Assembly: GCA_018101195.1 (NCBI GenBank)
Contig: JACDQH010000001.1
Span: 250,435 to 314,434, forward strand
Source of the DNA: Rickettsiaceae bacterium H1
GTDB lineage: Bacteria > Pseudomonadota > Alphaproteobacteria > Rickettsiales > Anaplasmataceae
Length of the DNA: 64,000 bases
Direction of reading: 5' to 3'
Shown: one piece after another, positions 31,481 to 40,379 of the stretch
How the letters are laid out: each line of letters starts with the position of its first letter
Numbering within the stretch: position 1 is the first letter of the stretch
Notes under the pieces: model-generated
Database searches by the model: none
Told to the model about the DNA's origin: nothing
The model's input: only the letters and a program-made list of their open reading frames with translations
Program-made: the position numbers and the translations under genes

Positions 31481-33174
31481 GTAAAAAAAAATATACGCGA
31501 AGATTATTTGTTTTAGGCACAATTAAAACTTCGGCTATCTTGTGTTTAGTTGGTAGGCTTTACTATCTTCAAATAATTAAAAATCAAGAATATAAGGCTT
31601 TATCAGATCACAATAGACTTAAAGTTTCATTAATTAATGCCGCCAGAGGCAATATTTTCGATCGTAACGGAAAAATCATTGCTTACAATAAAAAGCAATA
31701 CGATTTAGTTTTTTCTCCGGTGAAAGGTATAGATGTTGATGATTCGATTACAAAATTACTGCATATTTTGGAATTGTCACAATCTGAGTATCATAATTTG
31801 TACACTCTGATTAGAAATGCAAAAGAAGCTACGGTTATTTCGGAAAATGTGGGATCCGATGTCGTACGAAAATTAGAGCTTAACTCGGCTAATTTACACG
31901 GAATATTTATCGTTGAGAATTATGAGCGTCATTATCCCTTCGGGATGGTTCTAGCTCATGTTATAGGTTACGCGAGAAAAAATTATCATAACGGTCTTTA
32001 TTTATACATAGGGGAAAGCGGTGTAGAGTATTCTTATGATAAGGATTTAAACGGTAGCCCCGGAATATTACAGGAAGAAATAAACGCAAAAATGGAGGTA
32101 GTAAGATCTTTATCGAGAATTGTTGCTACTGAAGGAAAAAGCATAGAATTATCAATTGGTTACGAATTGCAGTATTTTATTAGCAATATATTAAAACATA
32201 CGGGTAGTGTTGTCCTTTTAGATGTAAAGAGTGGAAATGTTATGGCTATGAATAGCTACCCTTCTTACGATAATAACCTTTTTGTAAAATCTATCTCGAG
32301 AAAGCAGTGGGGCGAACTAAAGAATGATGCAAGAATGCCGTTATTTCACAGGGCGGTCGCATTACAAATTCCGCCAGGATCAACATTTAAATTGATATCT
32401 GCTTTGGCAGCTTTAGAATCCGGAATTATAGATTCCGAAAGCACCTTTTTTTGTAGTGGCCGAATAAAAATAGGAAATAACGTATTTCGTTGTTGGAAAA
32501 AACAGGGACACGGTTTGATTTCTTTAAATGAAGCGATATCTTCTTCTTGTAATGTTTATTTTTATTATATCGGACAAAAATTAAATGTTGATTTTTTGTT
32601 TGCAACGGCAATTAGGCTAGGTTTCGGACAGCTTACTGGTATAGGGCTGAAGGAAGAACAAAGTGGTATAATCCCGGATAGTATTTGGAGAAAGAAAAAG
32701 AATTATCGAAATTGGTATGTGGGAGATACGATAAATAGTGTTATCGGTCACGGTTATGTTTTGGTAACTCCACTGCAATTGGCAGTTATGACGGCTAGGC
32801 TAGCAACTGGTAAAAAGATTATTCCTTCGTTAGAAAAAAATGTTAATCAAATTAATTTTGACCCCCTTAAAATTGATGCAGAGCATTTAAAATCGGTGAA
32901 ATACGGTATGTATAGTGCCGTTAACTCTTTTAGCGGTACTGCCAATAAAGTTTATTCTGGTATACAAAAAATTGCCGGCAAAACCGGCACTGCTCAAACT
33001 GTAACAATAATAAACGGTAATAAAGTAGATCATGATCATTCTTTGTTTGTCGGTTACGCTCCTTATAATAAGCCGAAGTATGCGATTTCAGTAGTTATGG
33101 AAAATAGCATTAGCGGAAGTGCCAGTAGGATTGCAAAACAGATTTTCGATTATATTTTTGCTCACGATGTGTGA
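31477..33174 (+). CDS. mrdA: Penicillin-binding protein 2 (peptidoglycan transpeptidase)
   Basis: Cross-links peptidoglycan during elongation. 565 residues: an N-terminal anchor (SAILCLVGRLYYLQII), a dimerisation domain with RGNIFDRNGKIIAYN, the active-site serine in PPGSTFKLIS near residue 301, the SSSCN motif in EAISSSCNVYFY, and KTGTAQT near residue 500. All three transpeptidase motifs are intact, so some peptidoglycan synthesis is likely. ATG overlaps the previous gene (ATGA). rodA is not adjacent. Confidence 0.93.
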   Translation: MSKKKYTRRLFVLGTIKTSAILCLVGRLYYLQIIKNQEYKALSDHNRLKVSLINAARGNIFDRNGKIIAYNKKQYDLVFSPVKGIDVDDSITKLLHILELSQSEYHNLYTLIRNAKEATVISENVGSDVVRKLELNSANLHGIFIVENYERHYPFGMVLAHVIGYARKNYHNGLYLYIGESGVEYSYDKDLNGSPGILQEEINAKMEVVRSLSRIVATEGKSIELSIGYELQYFISNILKHTGSVVLLDVKSGNVMAMNSYPSYDNNLFVKSISRKQWGELKNDARMPLFHRAVALQIPPGSTFKLISALAALESGIIDSESTFFCSGRIKIGNNVFRCWKKQGHGLISLNEAISSSCNVYFYYIGQKLNVDFLFATAIRLGFGQLTGIGLKEEQSGIIPDSIWRKKKNYRNWYVGDTINSVIGHGYVLVTPLQLAVMTARLATGKKIIPSLEKNVNQINFDPLKIDAEHLKSVKYGMYSAVNSFSGTANKVYSGIQKIAGKTGTAQTVTIINGNKVDHDHSLFVGYAPYNKPKYAISVVMENSISGSASRIAKQIFDYIFAHDV

Positions 33175-33185
33175 AGGTATATTTG

Positions 33186-34400
33186 TTAATTATTCGATAT
33201 ATACATTCTTCTGCGGATAACAGTAGCTACAATATTTAATGCTAATAAGATTACTAGCAACACTAACATTAATATCGAATTTAGCTCAGTAAAGGTGTTA
33301 TTAGGATTACTTGCCCATATGTATATTTGTAATGGAAAAACTGTTGTTGGTTCCAAAATATTTCTGGGGACATCTGCAATGAATGCAGCCATGCCTACCA
33401 TTAATAACGGTGCCGATTCCGCTAACACTCGTGCAACAGCAAGTATAGCACCTGTGATAATGTTGGGGAATGCCATAGGCAAGCTGTGATGTAGAATTAC
33501 TTGTGTTTTTGACGCTCCCAATGCTAAGGCAGCTTCTTTTATTCCGGTCGAAATAGTGCTTAATGCTTGTCTTGTGCTTATTACTAATATTGGTAACATC
33601 ATTAATGACAGAACTAAACCCCCGACTAATGCTGATGATCTTGGCATTCCTAAAAATGAGATGTAAAAATATAAACCTACTATACCGAAAATAATCGCAG
33701 GAGTGGCAGATAAGTTATTTATACTGATTTCGATTATGGATGAAATGATTTTATTTTTAAATTTAAATTCTTGTAAGTAAATTCCGGTTAAAATACCTAT
33801 GGGTAAGGCGCAAACAAAGCATATTGAAATTGTTAGCAACGAGCCGATTAATGCTCCTGCGATTCCGGCATATTCCGGATGTTGGGAATCTGCATGAGAA
33901 AATAAGTTATTATTAAAAGAGATTTTTATTTTGTTTAATTCCATTAATTTATTTTTCGTTTCGGATTGTTTGTGATGTTTAGCTATTTTGCTAAAGTTAT
34001 TTGAGGCAGGTAACCACAATTCAAGTTTTTTTCCGATGCTGTTCGGGTTATTTCGAATAAAATTTTCAATATACCAGACGGCGGCACTACTGATTATATT
34101 ATCGTTATCGTTATGTAAAATCTCTTTTAATCCTTCTTTTATCATAGATCCGGGATCAGACTTCGTGATTGTGATGGGCAATAATACTTCAACCTTAATC
34201 AGTGCATAATAGCAATTGCTACAAATGTTAAACAGGATATAAATAAGAAATAGCAAACATAACCCTATTGAGCATCTTCCTGCAATTTTTAATATACTGT
34301 TTTTTCTTCTTCTTATTTTAACACGTGCTTTTATACTTCGCGATCTTAATAACTTGTCTAGTTTTTTTCTTATATGAACTTCTTTGTTATTTGTATTCAT
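33186..34400 (-). CDS. pstA: Phosphate ABC transporter permease PstA, N-terminally extended
   Basis: Inner-membrane permease of the Pst uptake system. 404 residues, longer than the usual 280-300 because of an N-terminal soluble extension (basic start, one helix near residues 45-70, then a region to about 180). The permease core has GALIGSLLTISICFVCALPI and the EAA-type loop EAALALGASKTQVILHHSLP. No pstS, pstB or pstC lies beside it. ATG overlaps the stop of the next minus-strand gene upstream by one base (TAATG). Confidence 0.88.
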   Translation of the reverse strand: MNTNNKEVHIRKKLDKLLRSRSIKARVKIRRRKNSILKIAGRCSIGLCLLFLIYILFNICSNCYYALIKVEVLLPITITKSDPGSMIKEGLKEILHNDNDNIISSAAVWYIENFIRNNPNSIGKKLELWLPASNNFSKIAKHHKQSETKNKLMELNKIKISFNNNLFSHADSQHPEYAGIAGALIGSLLTISICFVCALPIGILTGIYLQEFKFKNKIISSIIEISINNLSATPAIIFGIVGLYFYISFLGMPRSSALVGGLVLSLMMLPILVISTRQALSTISTGIKEAALALGASKTQVILHHSLPMAFPNIITGAILAVARVLAESAPLLMVGMAAFIADVPRNILEPTTVFPLQIYIWASNPNNTFTELNSILMLVLLVILLALNIVATVIRRRMYISNN

Positions 34401-35335
34401 TAATTGTGTTTTTTATACCTTTGTAAGTATTGGGTTACTACCTCTTCTATGGTTTTTGGTATTATGCCTGCAGATTGTAAAGAATCTTTATTGCTTACGT
34501 TATCGTATCGCAGTAGATCGACTTGGTCTCTGGTTAATATAGGGGAGTTACTTCCGTTCATCGGTTTTAATAATAACGATATTAAACGGAATTCTAAAAA
34601 CCAGGCCGTAAATTTTGCTATGGAAAACTTTATGTTGACTAAACGGCGTTTTCTCTCAATAGTTTTGATAATAAATTCCATAAGTTCTTTGAATGAATAT
34701 TTTTTCGGTCCGGCTAGTTCGTAGGTTTGTTTAGTTATTTTTTTGGTTACTATGTTACGGATAAATCGTGCAACATCTCCGACGAAAACAGGTTGCATCA
34801 GTCCTTTACCTCCACCGATAATTGGTAAAAACGGTGAAATGGTAGCAAAGCGAGCAAATTTATTAAAAAAATTATCCTCTTCACCGAAAACAACACTAGG
34901 ACGAATAATTACTGCATCTGGGAATTCTTTTTTTATTATGTTTTCTCCGTTTAACTTACTTTCGTTATATTGGGATTGATTTTCTATTCCTAATGCGGAA
35001 AAATGAATTAATTGCTTTACTTTTGCTGTTTTAGCATATTTCGCAATGTTTTTTGCAGCAATATTATGTATGAAATTAAACTCTTTCGAATAACTTTCAT
35101 ATAGAATTCCTACTAAATTAATTACTATGTCCATACCGAGAGTATGTTTTTCAACTAATTCTTCGTCCGATACGTTACCGTTTACACACGTAATCTGGCC
35201 GACTTCACCGCATACTTTAAGTTCTTTTGCTTGACTACGTGAAATAATTTTTATTATATGACTGTCTTCAGCAAGTTCTTTAACAATATATCGGCCGATA
35301 AAGCCACTCCCGCCAAAGATAAGTATTTTTTTCAT
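34400..35335 (-). CDS. NAD(P)-binding epimerase-like protein, complex I NDUFA9 type
   Basis: 311 residues, atypical short-chain dehydrogenase fold: FGGSGFIGRYIVKEL at the start, NLVGILYE, HFSALGI and VIIRPSVVFGEEDNFFNKF. This is the pattern of the NDUFA9 accessory subunit of complex I and its alphaproteobacterial relatives. Whether it binds complex I here is unknown. It is probably cotranscribed with pstA, sharing one base. Confidence 0.82.
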   Translation of the reverse strand: MKKILIFGGSGFIGRYIVKELAEDSHIIKIISRSQAKELKVCGEVGQITCVNGNVSDEELVEKHTLGMDIVINLVGILYESYSKEFNFIHNIAAKNIAKYAKTAKVKQLIHFSALGIENQSQYNESKLNGENIIKKEFPDAVIIRPSVVFGEEDNFFNKFARFATISPFLPIIGGGKGLMQPVFVGDVARFIRNIVTKKITKQTYELAGPKKYSFKELMEFIIKTIERKRRLVNIKFSIAKFTAWFLEFRLISLLLKPMNGSNSPILTRDQVDLLRYDNVSNKDSLQSAGIIPKTIEEVVTQYLQRYKKHN

Positions 35336-35496
35336 CGTAAGACGATATTACATTTTTTTATATTGTACGCAACAGTTAGCAGCAGTTTGTTATAAGCAAT
35401 ACTTAATCTCTTGATTATTTTATACACAATTACATATAAGTCATGATAGTATATTTATATGCTACAATACTAATAATTTAAAATTGAGGAAAAAGT

Positions 35497-36420
35497 ATGG
35501 GCAAAAGACTTTTACGTGAAGTAATTGATATAGTTTTTAGTGCACAAAGCATAAATCAAATTGAAAATTTAGCTATAAATTGTAACAAATTTTTATCTAC
35601 TATATATAATTTTGATGAAAATACTAAACAAAGATGTTATCAACATTTGGAAGAAATAAAAAAAAATAATACTTATAGTGATGGCGAAAAATTAGTTTCT
35701 AGGGCATTGAAAATTATAAAAAACATCACAACAAAAGAAGAGCTTGATTATTGCTGTATGGATTTGGACAGGTCTTTATTTACTCTTCTTACAGAAGAGA
35801 GTGAAAAAGATTATAATTGTGCTAAAAAGTTGCTAAATTTTGGTGCCAACATAAATTCTAAATTAGTAGCTGGAAACACGTTGTTACATTATGCTGTAGG
35901 AATTACTAATGTAAGAATGGTTGATTTCTTACTGAAAAATGGCGCTGATGTTAGGTTGCAAAATAATGCAAAAAAAACACCATTTGACTTTAGTTTAGGG
36001 TTTAATCATTATGTAATTGTTGCTAAATTAATAGTTCATACTGAAACACATGTTAGCGATGAAATCGCAGCAGAAAATTTGAAAAAAATAAAGAGTACGG
36101 CAAATCAAAATTACATATGTAAATTAATGGCACAAATAAAGATAATGAGACAAGAAACTGATGGACAATCTCAAGAAAATTTTAATTCCAAGAATTGTGA
36201 AGTGTTAGATAAATCGCGAAAAGCTGATTGTGTAAAAACAGGTGTGAATGATTTGAATAAACCAATTCCTTCGGAAGCTGCCGAAAACCTTTTGGAATGT
36301 TCTGATATACTTGGTGCTGGTTACAGCTTATTAGACGAAATGAATTTATCATCGTCAATTGAGGAAAGAGCAACTGCTAGTCCAGTAACTAATCCAATGA
36401 GAAATAGGAAAATAAACTAA
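35497..36420 (+). CDS. Ankyrin-repeat protein, paralogue of 38931-40139
   Basis: 307 residues. An all-helical N-terminal part (about 1-105) is followed by two ankyrin repeats (AKKLLNFGANINSK and TLLHYAVGI, then MVDFLLKNGADVRLQ) and a Lys/Gln-rich linker. The tail SSSIEERATASPVTNPM is shared with the other ankyrin gene. ATG follows GAGGA. No signal peptide. Ankyrin proteins of intracellular bacteria are often type IV effectors, which would fit but is not shown. Its 3' end lies in an inverted repeat. Confidence 0.82.
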   Translation: MGKRLLREVIDIVFSAQSINQIENLAINCNKFLSTIYNFDENTKQRCYQHLEEIKKNNTYSDGEKLVSRALKIIKNITTKEELDYCCMDLDRSLFTLLTEESEKDYNCAKKLLNFGANINSKLVAGNTLLHYAVGITNVRMVDFLLKNGADVRLQNNAKKTPFDFSLGFNHYVIVAKLIVHTETHVSDEIAAENLKKIKSTANQNYICKLMAQIKIMRQETDGQSQENFNSKNCEVLDKSRKADCVKTGVNDLNKPIPSEAAENLLECSDILGAGYSLLDEMNLSSSIEERATASPVTNPMRNRKIN

Positions 36421-36501
36421 AGTGGGATTATTCTCGCCTTGCTATTGACCAGGAGGACATAATATAAAATATTTAAAACTTGTTTTATTGTTTAAATTAT
36501 G
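36410..36501 (+). repeat. Left arm of inverted repeat after the ankyrin gene
   Basis: This stretch, from the ankyrin stop to the ATG of the CBS-domain gene, matches the reverse complement of 38848-38940 with few differences, including GTGGGATTATTCTCGCCTTG and CATAATATAAAATATTTAAA. Weaker similarity continues into the ankyrin coding sequence. Confidence 0.9.
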
Positions 36502-37290
36502 TTTTTTTTACTATTGTTAAAAAAAGTAAAAAAAGTAAAAAGATTATTTTATAGGTTGCAAAAAATCGAAGAGAAAAAAGCCAAAGGGCAGCAACAGTTG
36601 AAAATAGTAAAAAGCTTATCAGCATTTAATGAAATTAACGTTAGTGACATTATGGTGACCAGAAAAGAAATATTTGCTTTTCCCATTAATATAACAAAAG
36701 GAGAAATATTGAACAGTTTACAAGATCATCAATATACCAGAATACCGGTTTATAAAGATAACTTGGATAAAATTATTGGCTTTGTTCATATCAAAGATAT
36801 ATTGCGAAACGTTAATAATATTTTTCGCATTCGCGATATCGTTCGCAATATTATATTTGTGCCGGCTGCGATGAAAGCGGTTGATTTACTTGTTAAAATG
36901 CAATCTTCGCACATTCATGTTGCAATAGTGCTCGACGAATATGGTGGAACTGAAGGTTTGGTAACCATAGTGAACATAATAGAAGAAATCGTGGGAAATA
37001 TAGATGACGAACATGATCAAAATATTCAACCAGCCTTAATTAAAGTTGCAGATGGAAAATTTGAAGTCGAAGGATCTATGCAAATTGCTACTTTGGGTTC
37101 AGCTTTAAACATACAATTCAATGATAACCAAGAATATGATACGGTCAGCGGGTTGATCAATACTTTAATCGGCAGAATACCTGAAAAGGGAGAAGTGATT
37201 AAAGATGGTAAAATTACTTATACAATAACTGAAGCTGATGAACGTTGTATTTATAAAGTAATTATTAACATAGGAAAAAATGCAACTTAA
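36499..37290 (+). CDS. tlyC: CBS-domain protein of the CorC/TlyC type
   Basis: 263 residues without the DUF21 membrane domain: a basic start, a CBS pair (INVSDIMVTRKEI, YTRIPVYKDNLDKIIGFVHI, then VAIVLDEYGGTEGLVTI) and a CorC_HlyC domain (DGKFEVEGSMQIATL). This is the form called TlyC or CorC. Hemolysis has been claimed for Rickettsia TlyC; divalent-cation handling is the more general view. The start region lies in the inverted repeat, and a hairpin terminator covers the stop codon. Confidence 0.85.
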   Translation: MFFLLLLKKVKKVKRLFYRLQKIEEKKAKGQQQLKIVKSLSAFNEINVSDIMVTRKEIFAFPINITKGEILNSLQDHQYTRIPVYKDNLDKIIGFVHIKDILRNVNNIFRIRDIVRNIIFVPAAMKAVDLLVKMQSSHIHVAIVLDEYGGTEGLVTIVNIIEEIVGNIDDEHDQNIQPALIKVADGKFEVEGSMQIATLGSALNIQFNDNQEYDTVSGLINTLIGRIPEKGEVIKDGKITYTITEADERCIYKVIINIGKNAT

Positions 37291-37302
37291 GTTGCATTTT
37301 TT
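37275..37302. terminator. Palindromic bidirectional terminator at the tlyC-like stop codon
   Basis: AAAAAATGCAAC, TTAA and GTTGCATTTTTT form a near-perfect palindrome with an A run on one side and a T run on the other. It can end transcription from both convergent genes. The last codons and TAA of the plus-strand gene are inside the stem. Confidence 0.85.
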
Positions 37303-37615
37303 ATAAAACTTTAGAATTAGCTTCGCAATGTATTTTTATATGCTCTCCTTTTGTATCGTTTAAGATATCGAATCGAGTATTTTTTCCGTCACAACCTAAA
37401 AAGTAAGGGATTGGGAATATGTTGGTTCCATATGTATCTTTATGTCTGGTATCGACCATTACTAATTGAAAATCGTCTTTGTCGTAATAACCATTTTCGT
37501 AAGCAAAAATGTAACTTCCATCAGACATTACCATTGCATCTTTAGCTAAATTTGGGTGTAAAATTGTATTTTCTACTGCTGATACGTTATCTATTTGTAA
37601 ATCAAATTCAATCAT
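37301..37615 (-). CDS. Small hypothetical protein, 104 residues
   Basis: Not recognised. Acidic, Tyr/Asp rich, probably beta (SYIFAYENGYYDKDDFQLVM, IPYFLGCDGKN). No signal peptide or membrane helix. It lies nine bases after another small gene on the same strand and ends at the shared terminator. Confidence 0.55.
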   Translation of the reverse strand: MIEFDLQIDNVSAVENTILHPNLAKDAMVMSDGSYIFAYENGYYDKDDFQLVMVDTRHKDTYGTNIFPIPYFLGCDGKNTRFDILNDTKGEHIKIHCEANSKVL

Positions 37616-37624
37616 GTTAAACTC

Positions 37625-37873
37625 CTATATAAAATCACAAGTAATTAAATAATTTTCTCCTTCTTCTTTTCCTGTAACATTACTGCAATTAAAATCTATA
37701 GCTGGGGAAGAAAATTCAATATATTCAGGTTGTGTACTTGTATAGACAGATACCTTATTGTTGGTATAGGTTATTGTGTCGTTGTTGCCTTTGATATCGG
37801 TCCCTACTATATTGGGGTCACCCGAAGTTACATGAAATGGCTTTGAAACCGTTATTTTTAATGTATTCGTCAT
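37625..37873 (-). CDS. Small hypothetical protein, 82 residues
   Basis: Not recognised. Thr/Asn-rich, looks like a beta sandwich (TLKITVSKPFHVTSGDPN, DTITYTNNKVSVYTST). Two Cys in the C-terminal 25 residues. ATG at 37873 follows GGAGCAA. It forms a two-gene unit with 37301-37615. Confidence 0.5.
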   Translation of the reverse strand: MTNTLKITVSKPFHVTSGDPNIVGTDIKGNNDTITYTNNKVSVYTSTQPEYIEFSSPAIDFNCSNVTGKEEGENYLITCDFI

Positions 37874-37995
37874 ATTGCTCCAAGTTATTAAGTTTAAGAT
37901 ATTGACTTATAGAACTTAAGTTAATTTTTTGTTACCGTTGATAGTGTAAGATTCATTATTTTCAATTCTTAGTTGAACATTTTATAAAATAAAAG

Positions 37996-38850
37996 CTATA
38001 AATTTGCACTTTCTACATAAGATTTGCAGCATGATTTCACCAAGTCTCTCACTTGCAATATGTAGGAAGCTCTTTCTGTGTGACCGAGAGCACCACTTGC
38101 ATCAAGTAAATTCAAAGTATGGTTTGCTTTTAAGCATTGGTCATATGCTGCGAGGGGTAGACCTTTATTCAAAAGCAACGTGCAATTATTTTTAAGATTT
38201 TCAATATGGGAAGATAACTCTTTTTTATCGTGAAAAGAGTCAAGTGCGGCAGTAGATAATTCAAGTTCGTTACGTTTGAATATGTCACCGTAAGTAATGC
38301 CGAAATCGTTCCATTTAAGCTGATATACGTCGTCAATATTTTGGATGTACATTGCCAATCTTTCCAATCCGTAAGCCAGTTCGCCTGGAACAGGGTTGCA
38401 TTCGATACATCCGACTTGCTGCATGTAAGTAAATTGTGAAATTTCCATTCCATCGCACCAAACTTCCCATCCTAATCCCCAAGCTCCGACGCTGGGATTT
38501 TCCCAATCGTCTTCGACAAATCGTATATCGTGCTCTTCCAGCGATATACCTAATTTTTCCAAACTTTTCAGATATAATTCTTGTAAATTTTCAGGAGAAG
38601 GTTTTATTAACACTTGATATTGATGATGCTGGTATAACCGACTCGGGTTTTTTCCGTACCTACCGTCTCCCGGTCTAATTACCGGTTGCACATAGGCGAT
38701 TTTACGGTCCATATTGCCAATAGAATTGAAAATTGTTGCAGGGTGTAAAGTTCCCGCTCCCAATTCGGTAGTGCTTGGTTGCAGAATTACGCACCCGTAA
38801 TCGCTCCAATATTTTTCCAATGTAGAGATAATATTTTGAAATGAGGACAT
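37996..38850 (-). CDS. glyQ: Glycyl-tRNA synthetase alpha subunit
   Basis: Catalytic alpha chain of the bacterial alpha2-beta2 GlyRS. 284 residues starting with FQNIISTLEKYWSDYGCVIL, then GAGTLHPATIF, RPGDGRYGKNPSRLYQHHQY and WCDGMEISQFTYMQQVGC. Complete. The usual partner glyS does not follow; it must be elsewhere. The upstream flank and ATG are in the inverted repeat. Confidence 0.95.
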   Translation of the reverse strand: MSSFQNIISTLEKYWSDYGCVILQPSTTELGAGTLHPATIFNSIGNMDRKIAYVQPVIRPGDGRYGKNPSRLYQHHQYQVLIKPSPENLQELYLKSLEKLGISLEEHDIRFVEDDWENPSVGAWGLGWEVWCDGMEISQFTYMQQVGCIECNPVPGELAYGLERLAMYIQNIDDVYQLKWNDFGITYGDIFKRNELELSTAALDSFHDKKELSSHIENLKNNCTLLLNKGLPLAAYDQCLKANHTLNLLDASGALGHTERASYILQVRDLVKSCCKSYVESANL

Positions 38851-38940
38851 AATTCAAACAGTAGAAACAAACTTTAAATATTTTATATTATGCACTTCGG
38901 GTCAATAGCCAAGGCGAGAATAATCCCACCTTAGTTTATT
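38848..38940 (-). repeat. Right arm of inverted repeat, between glyQ start and ankyrin stop
   Basis: Reverse complement of 36410-36501 with few changes; see the left arm. It runs from the ATG of glyQ to the stop of the minus-strand ankyrin gene, so two unrelated genes have nearly the same leader. Confidence 0.9.
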
Positions 38941-40139
38941 GTTCTTCTTTTCATCGGATTAATTACCGGATTGGCACTGGCTCCTTCAATTGATGACGAT
39001 ATACTCGTTTCTTCTAATAAACTGTCACAAGCATTATTAAATTTTAGGGATTGAGCGGTAGAAATAGGATTGTCACTTTTTGTAAGCTCGTTTTTTAAAG
39101 GCTTTGGTAAATTTAAATTACCTAATTTTTCTACACTATCGATATTGTCTCTGATTGCTTTTTTAGTTCCTTCGAATAAATGATTTTTTTGAGACTCTTC
39201 TTTTATTGTTTTTATTGCTTCCTGTAATTTATTTAGGCCATCGTGTTGTATTTTTGTTCTGACTGTTTGCAGACTTTCTTTTGCCACCTTTAAATCAACA
39301 TATGCACCGGTATAAACTAACATTTCTGCAATAACAGGAATTTCTTTTTCATTTCTAGAATGATTATATCTAAGGAGCGGAATCTCTAGCGGAGTTTTGT
39401 TATTATTTTCGTCTGTTAATCTTGCATCGATTCTAGCACCATGTTTGATAAGCTCTATTCTGATATTTGTCATTTTGGGAATGGTACAATAATGTAATGG
39501 AGTAATTTTATCGAGACCTGAAGTCTGGTTAGGATTAGTACCATGTTTTAACAACAAAGGAATTATTCTATTTGCACAATATATGTTTCCTGATGATATC
39601 AACGTTAATAATATACTATGATTCAAATGTGGAAAATTAGCTTTAGCGCCACCTTTTTCTAACAGTAATTTTGCAAAATCATATTGTTTATCAGTGCTGT
39701 TTTTATTTAAATAGTTTCTGCCAATAACTTCTTCTAAAGGGGTAAGTTGTCCGTCAATTAGAGTATCTGGTTTTGCGCCAAAAGATATTAATTTGTCTGC
39801 ACGCTGATAATTAGCTTCATCAAGGTTATACGTGTATTCGGATGTGACGAAAAATAAAGCTAAATCTAAGTTTATCCCTGATATTTCCAAATCTTGTTTT
39901 GTTTCTGATGAGTCGATAATTTCTAGCAACTCATTTGTGAAATCTTGATTTGTAGGCTCCCTGTCTCGAGAATTTTGTTTTACTTTTTGTAGATGATCTA
40001 AAATTTCTGTCTTTTTCCTAAGGGTAGAATTATTTACGGTTGATAAAAGCTTGTTAATATCTATAGCATAGTTTTCACATTCATATTTGGAATGTAATTT
40101 CATTGCTAGATCTATCACTTTTTCTAATGTACTTTTCAT
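38931..40139 (-). CDS. Ankyrin-repeat protein, paralogue of 35497-36420
   Basis: 402 residues. N-terminal helical part (1-115), then four or more ankyrin repeats (ADKLISFGAKPDTLI, FAKLLLEKGGAKAN, IIPLLLKHGTNPNQ, IRIELIKHGARIDAR), a coiled linker, and the tail SSSIEGASANPVINPM. The N-terminus, ankyrin block and tail match the smaller paralogue, which has lost or never gained the extra repeats. No signal peptide. A host-directed role is inferred from family habits only. Confidence 0.84.
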   Translation of the reverse strand: MKSTLEKVIDLAMKLHSKYECENYAIDINKLLSTVNNSTLRKKTEILDHLQKVKQNSRDREPTNQDFTNELLEIIDSSETKQDLEISGINLDLALFFVTSEYTYNLDEANYQRADKLISFGAKPDTLIDGQLTPLEEVIGRNYLNKNSTDKQYDFAKLLLEKGGAKANFPHLNHSILLTLISSGNIYCANRIIPLLLKHGTNPNQTSGLDKITPLHYCTIPKMTNIRIELIKHGARIDARLTDENNNKTPLEIPLLRYNHSRNEKEIPVIAEMLVYTGAYVDLKVAKESLQTVRTKIQHDGLNKLQEAIKTIKEESQKNHLFEGTKKAIRDNIDSVEKLGNLNLPKPLKNELTKSDNPISTAQSLKFNNACDSLLEETSISSSIEGASANPVINPMKRRTIN

Positions 40140-40379
40140 TTTTTACTTTATTAATAAATCTACTTATTATACTAAAAAAATATAAAATTTACTAGAACTA
40201 ATATAAAAACTTCTAAAATTAACTTAATGATTGAGTAAACCTATTCTTTATACTAAAAGCTTTGTTTACTGTTTTTACGGATAAAAAACGTAATCCTTAT
40301 CGCTTTGATTATGCTAGAAAGTTAAGTTGTTCTTAAAAAAAGGATATTATATACTAACCTTTTATAGGCTTAAATAATT

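Noticed and set aside
35497..40139. Composite transposon flanked by inverted copies
   Set aside because: No transposase, terminal inverted repeats or target duplications are visible; the arms are ankyrin genes and leaders, not IS ends.
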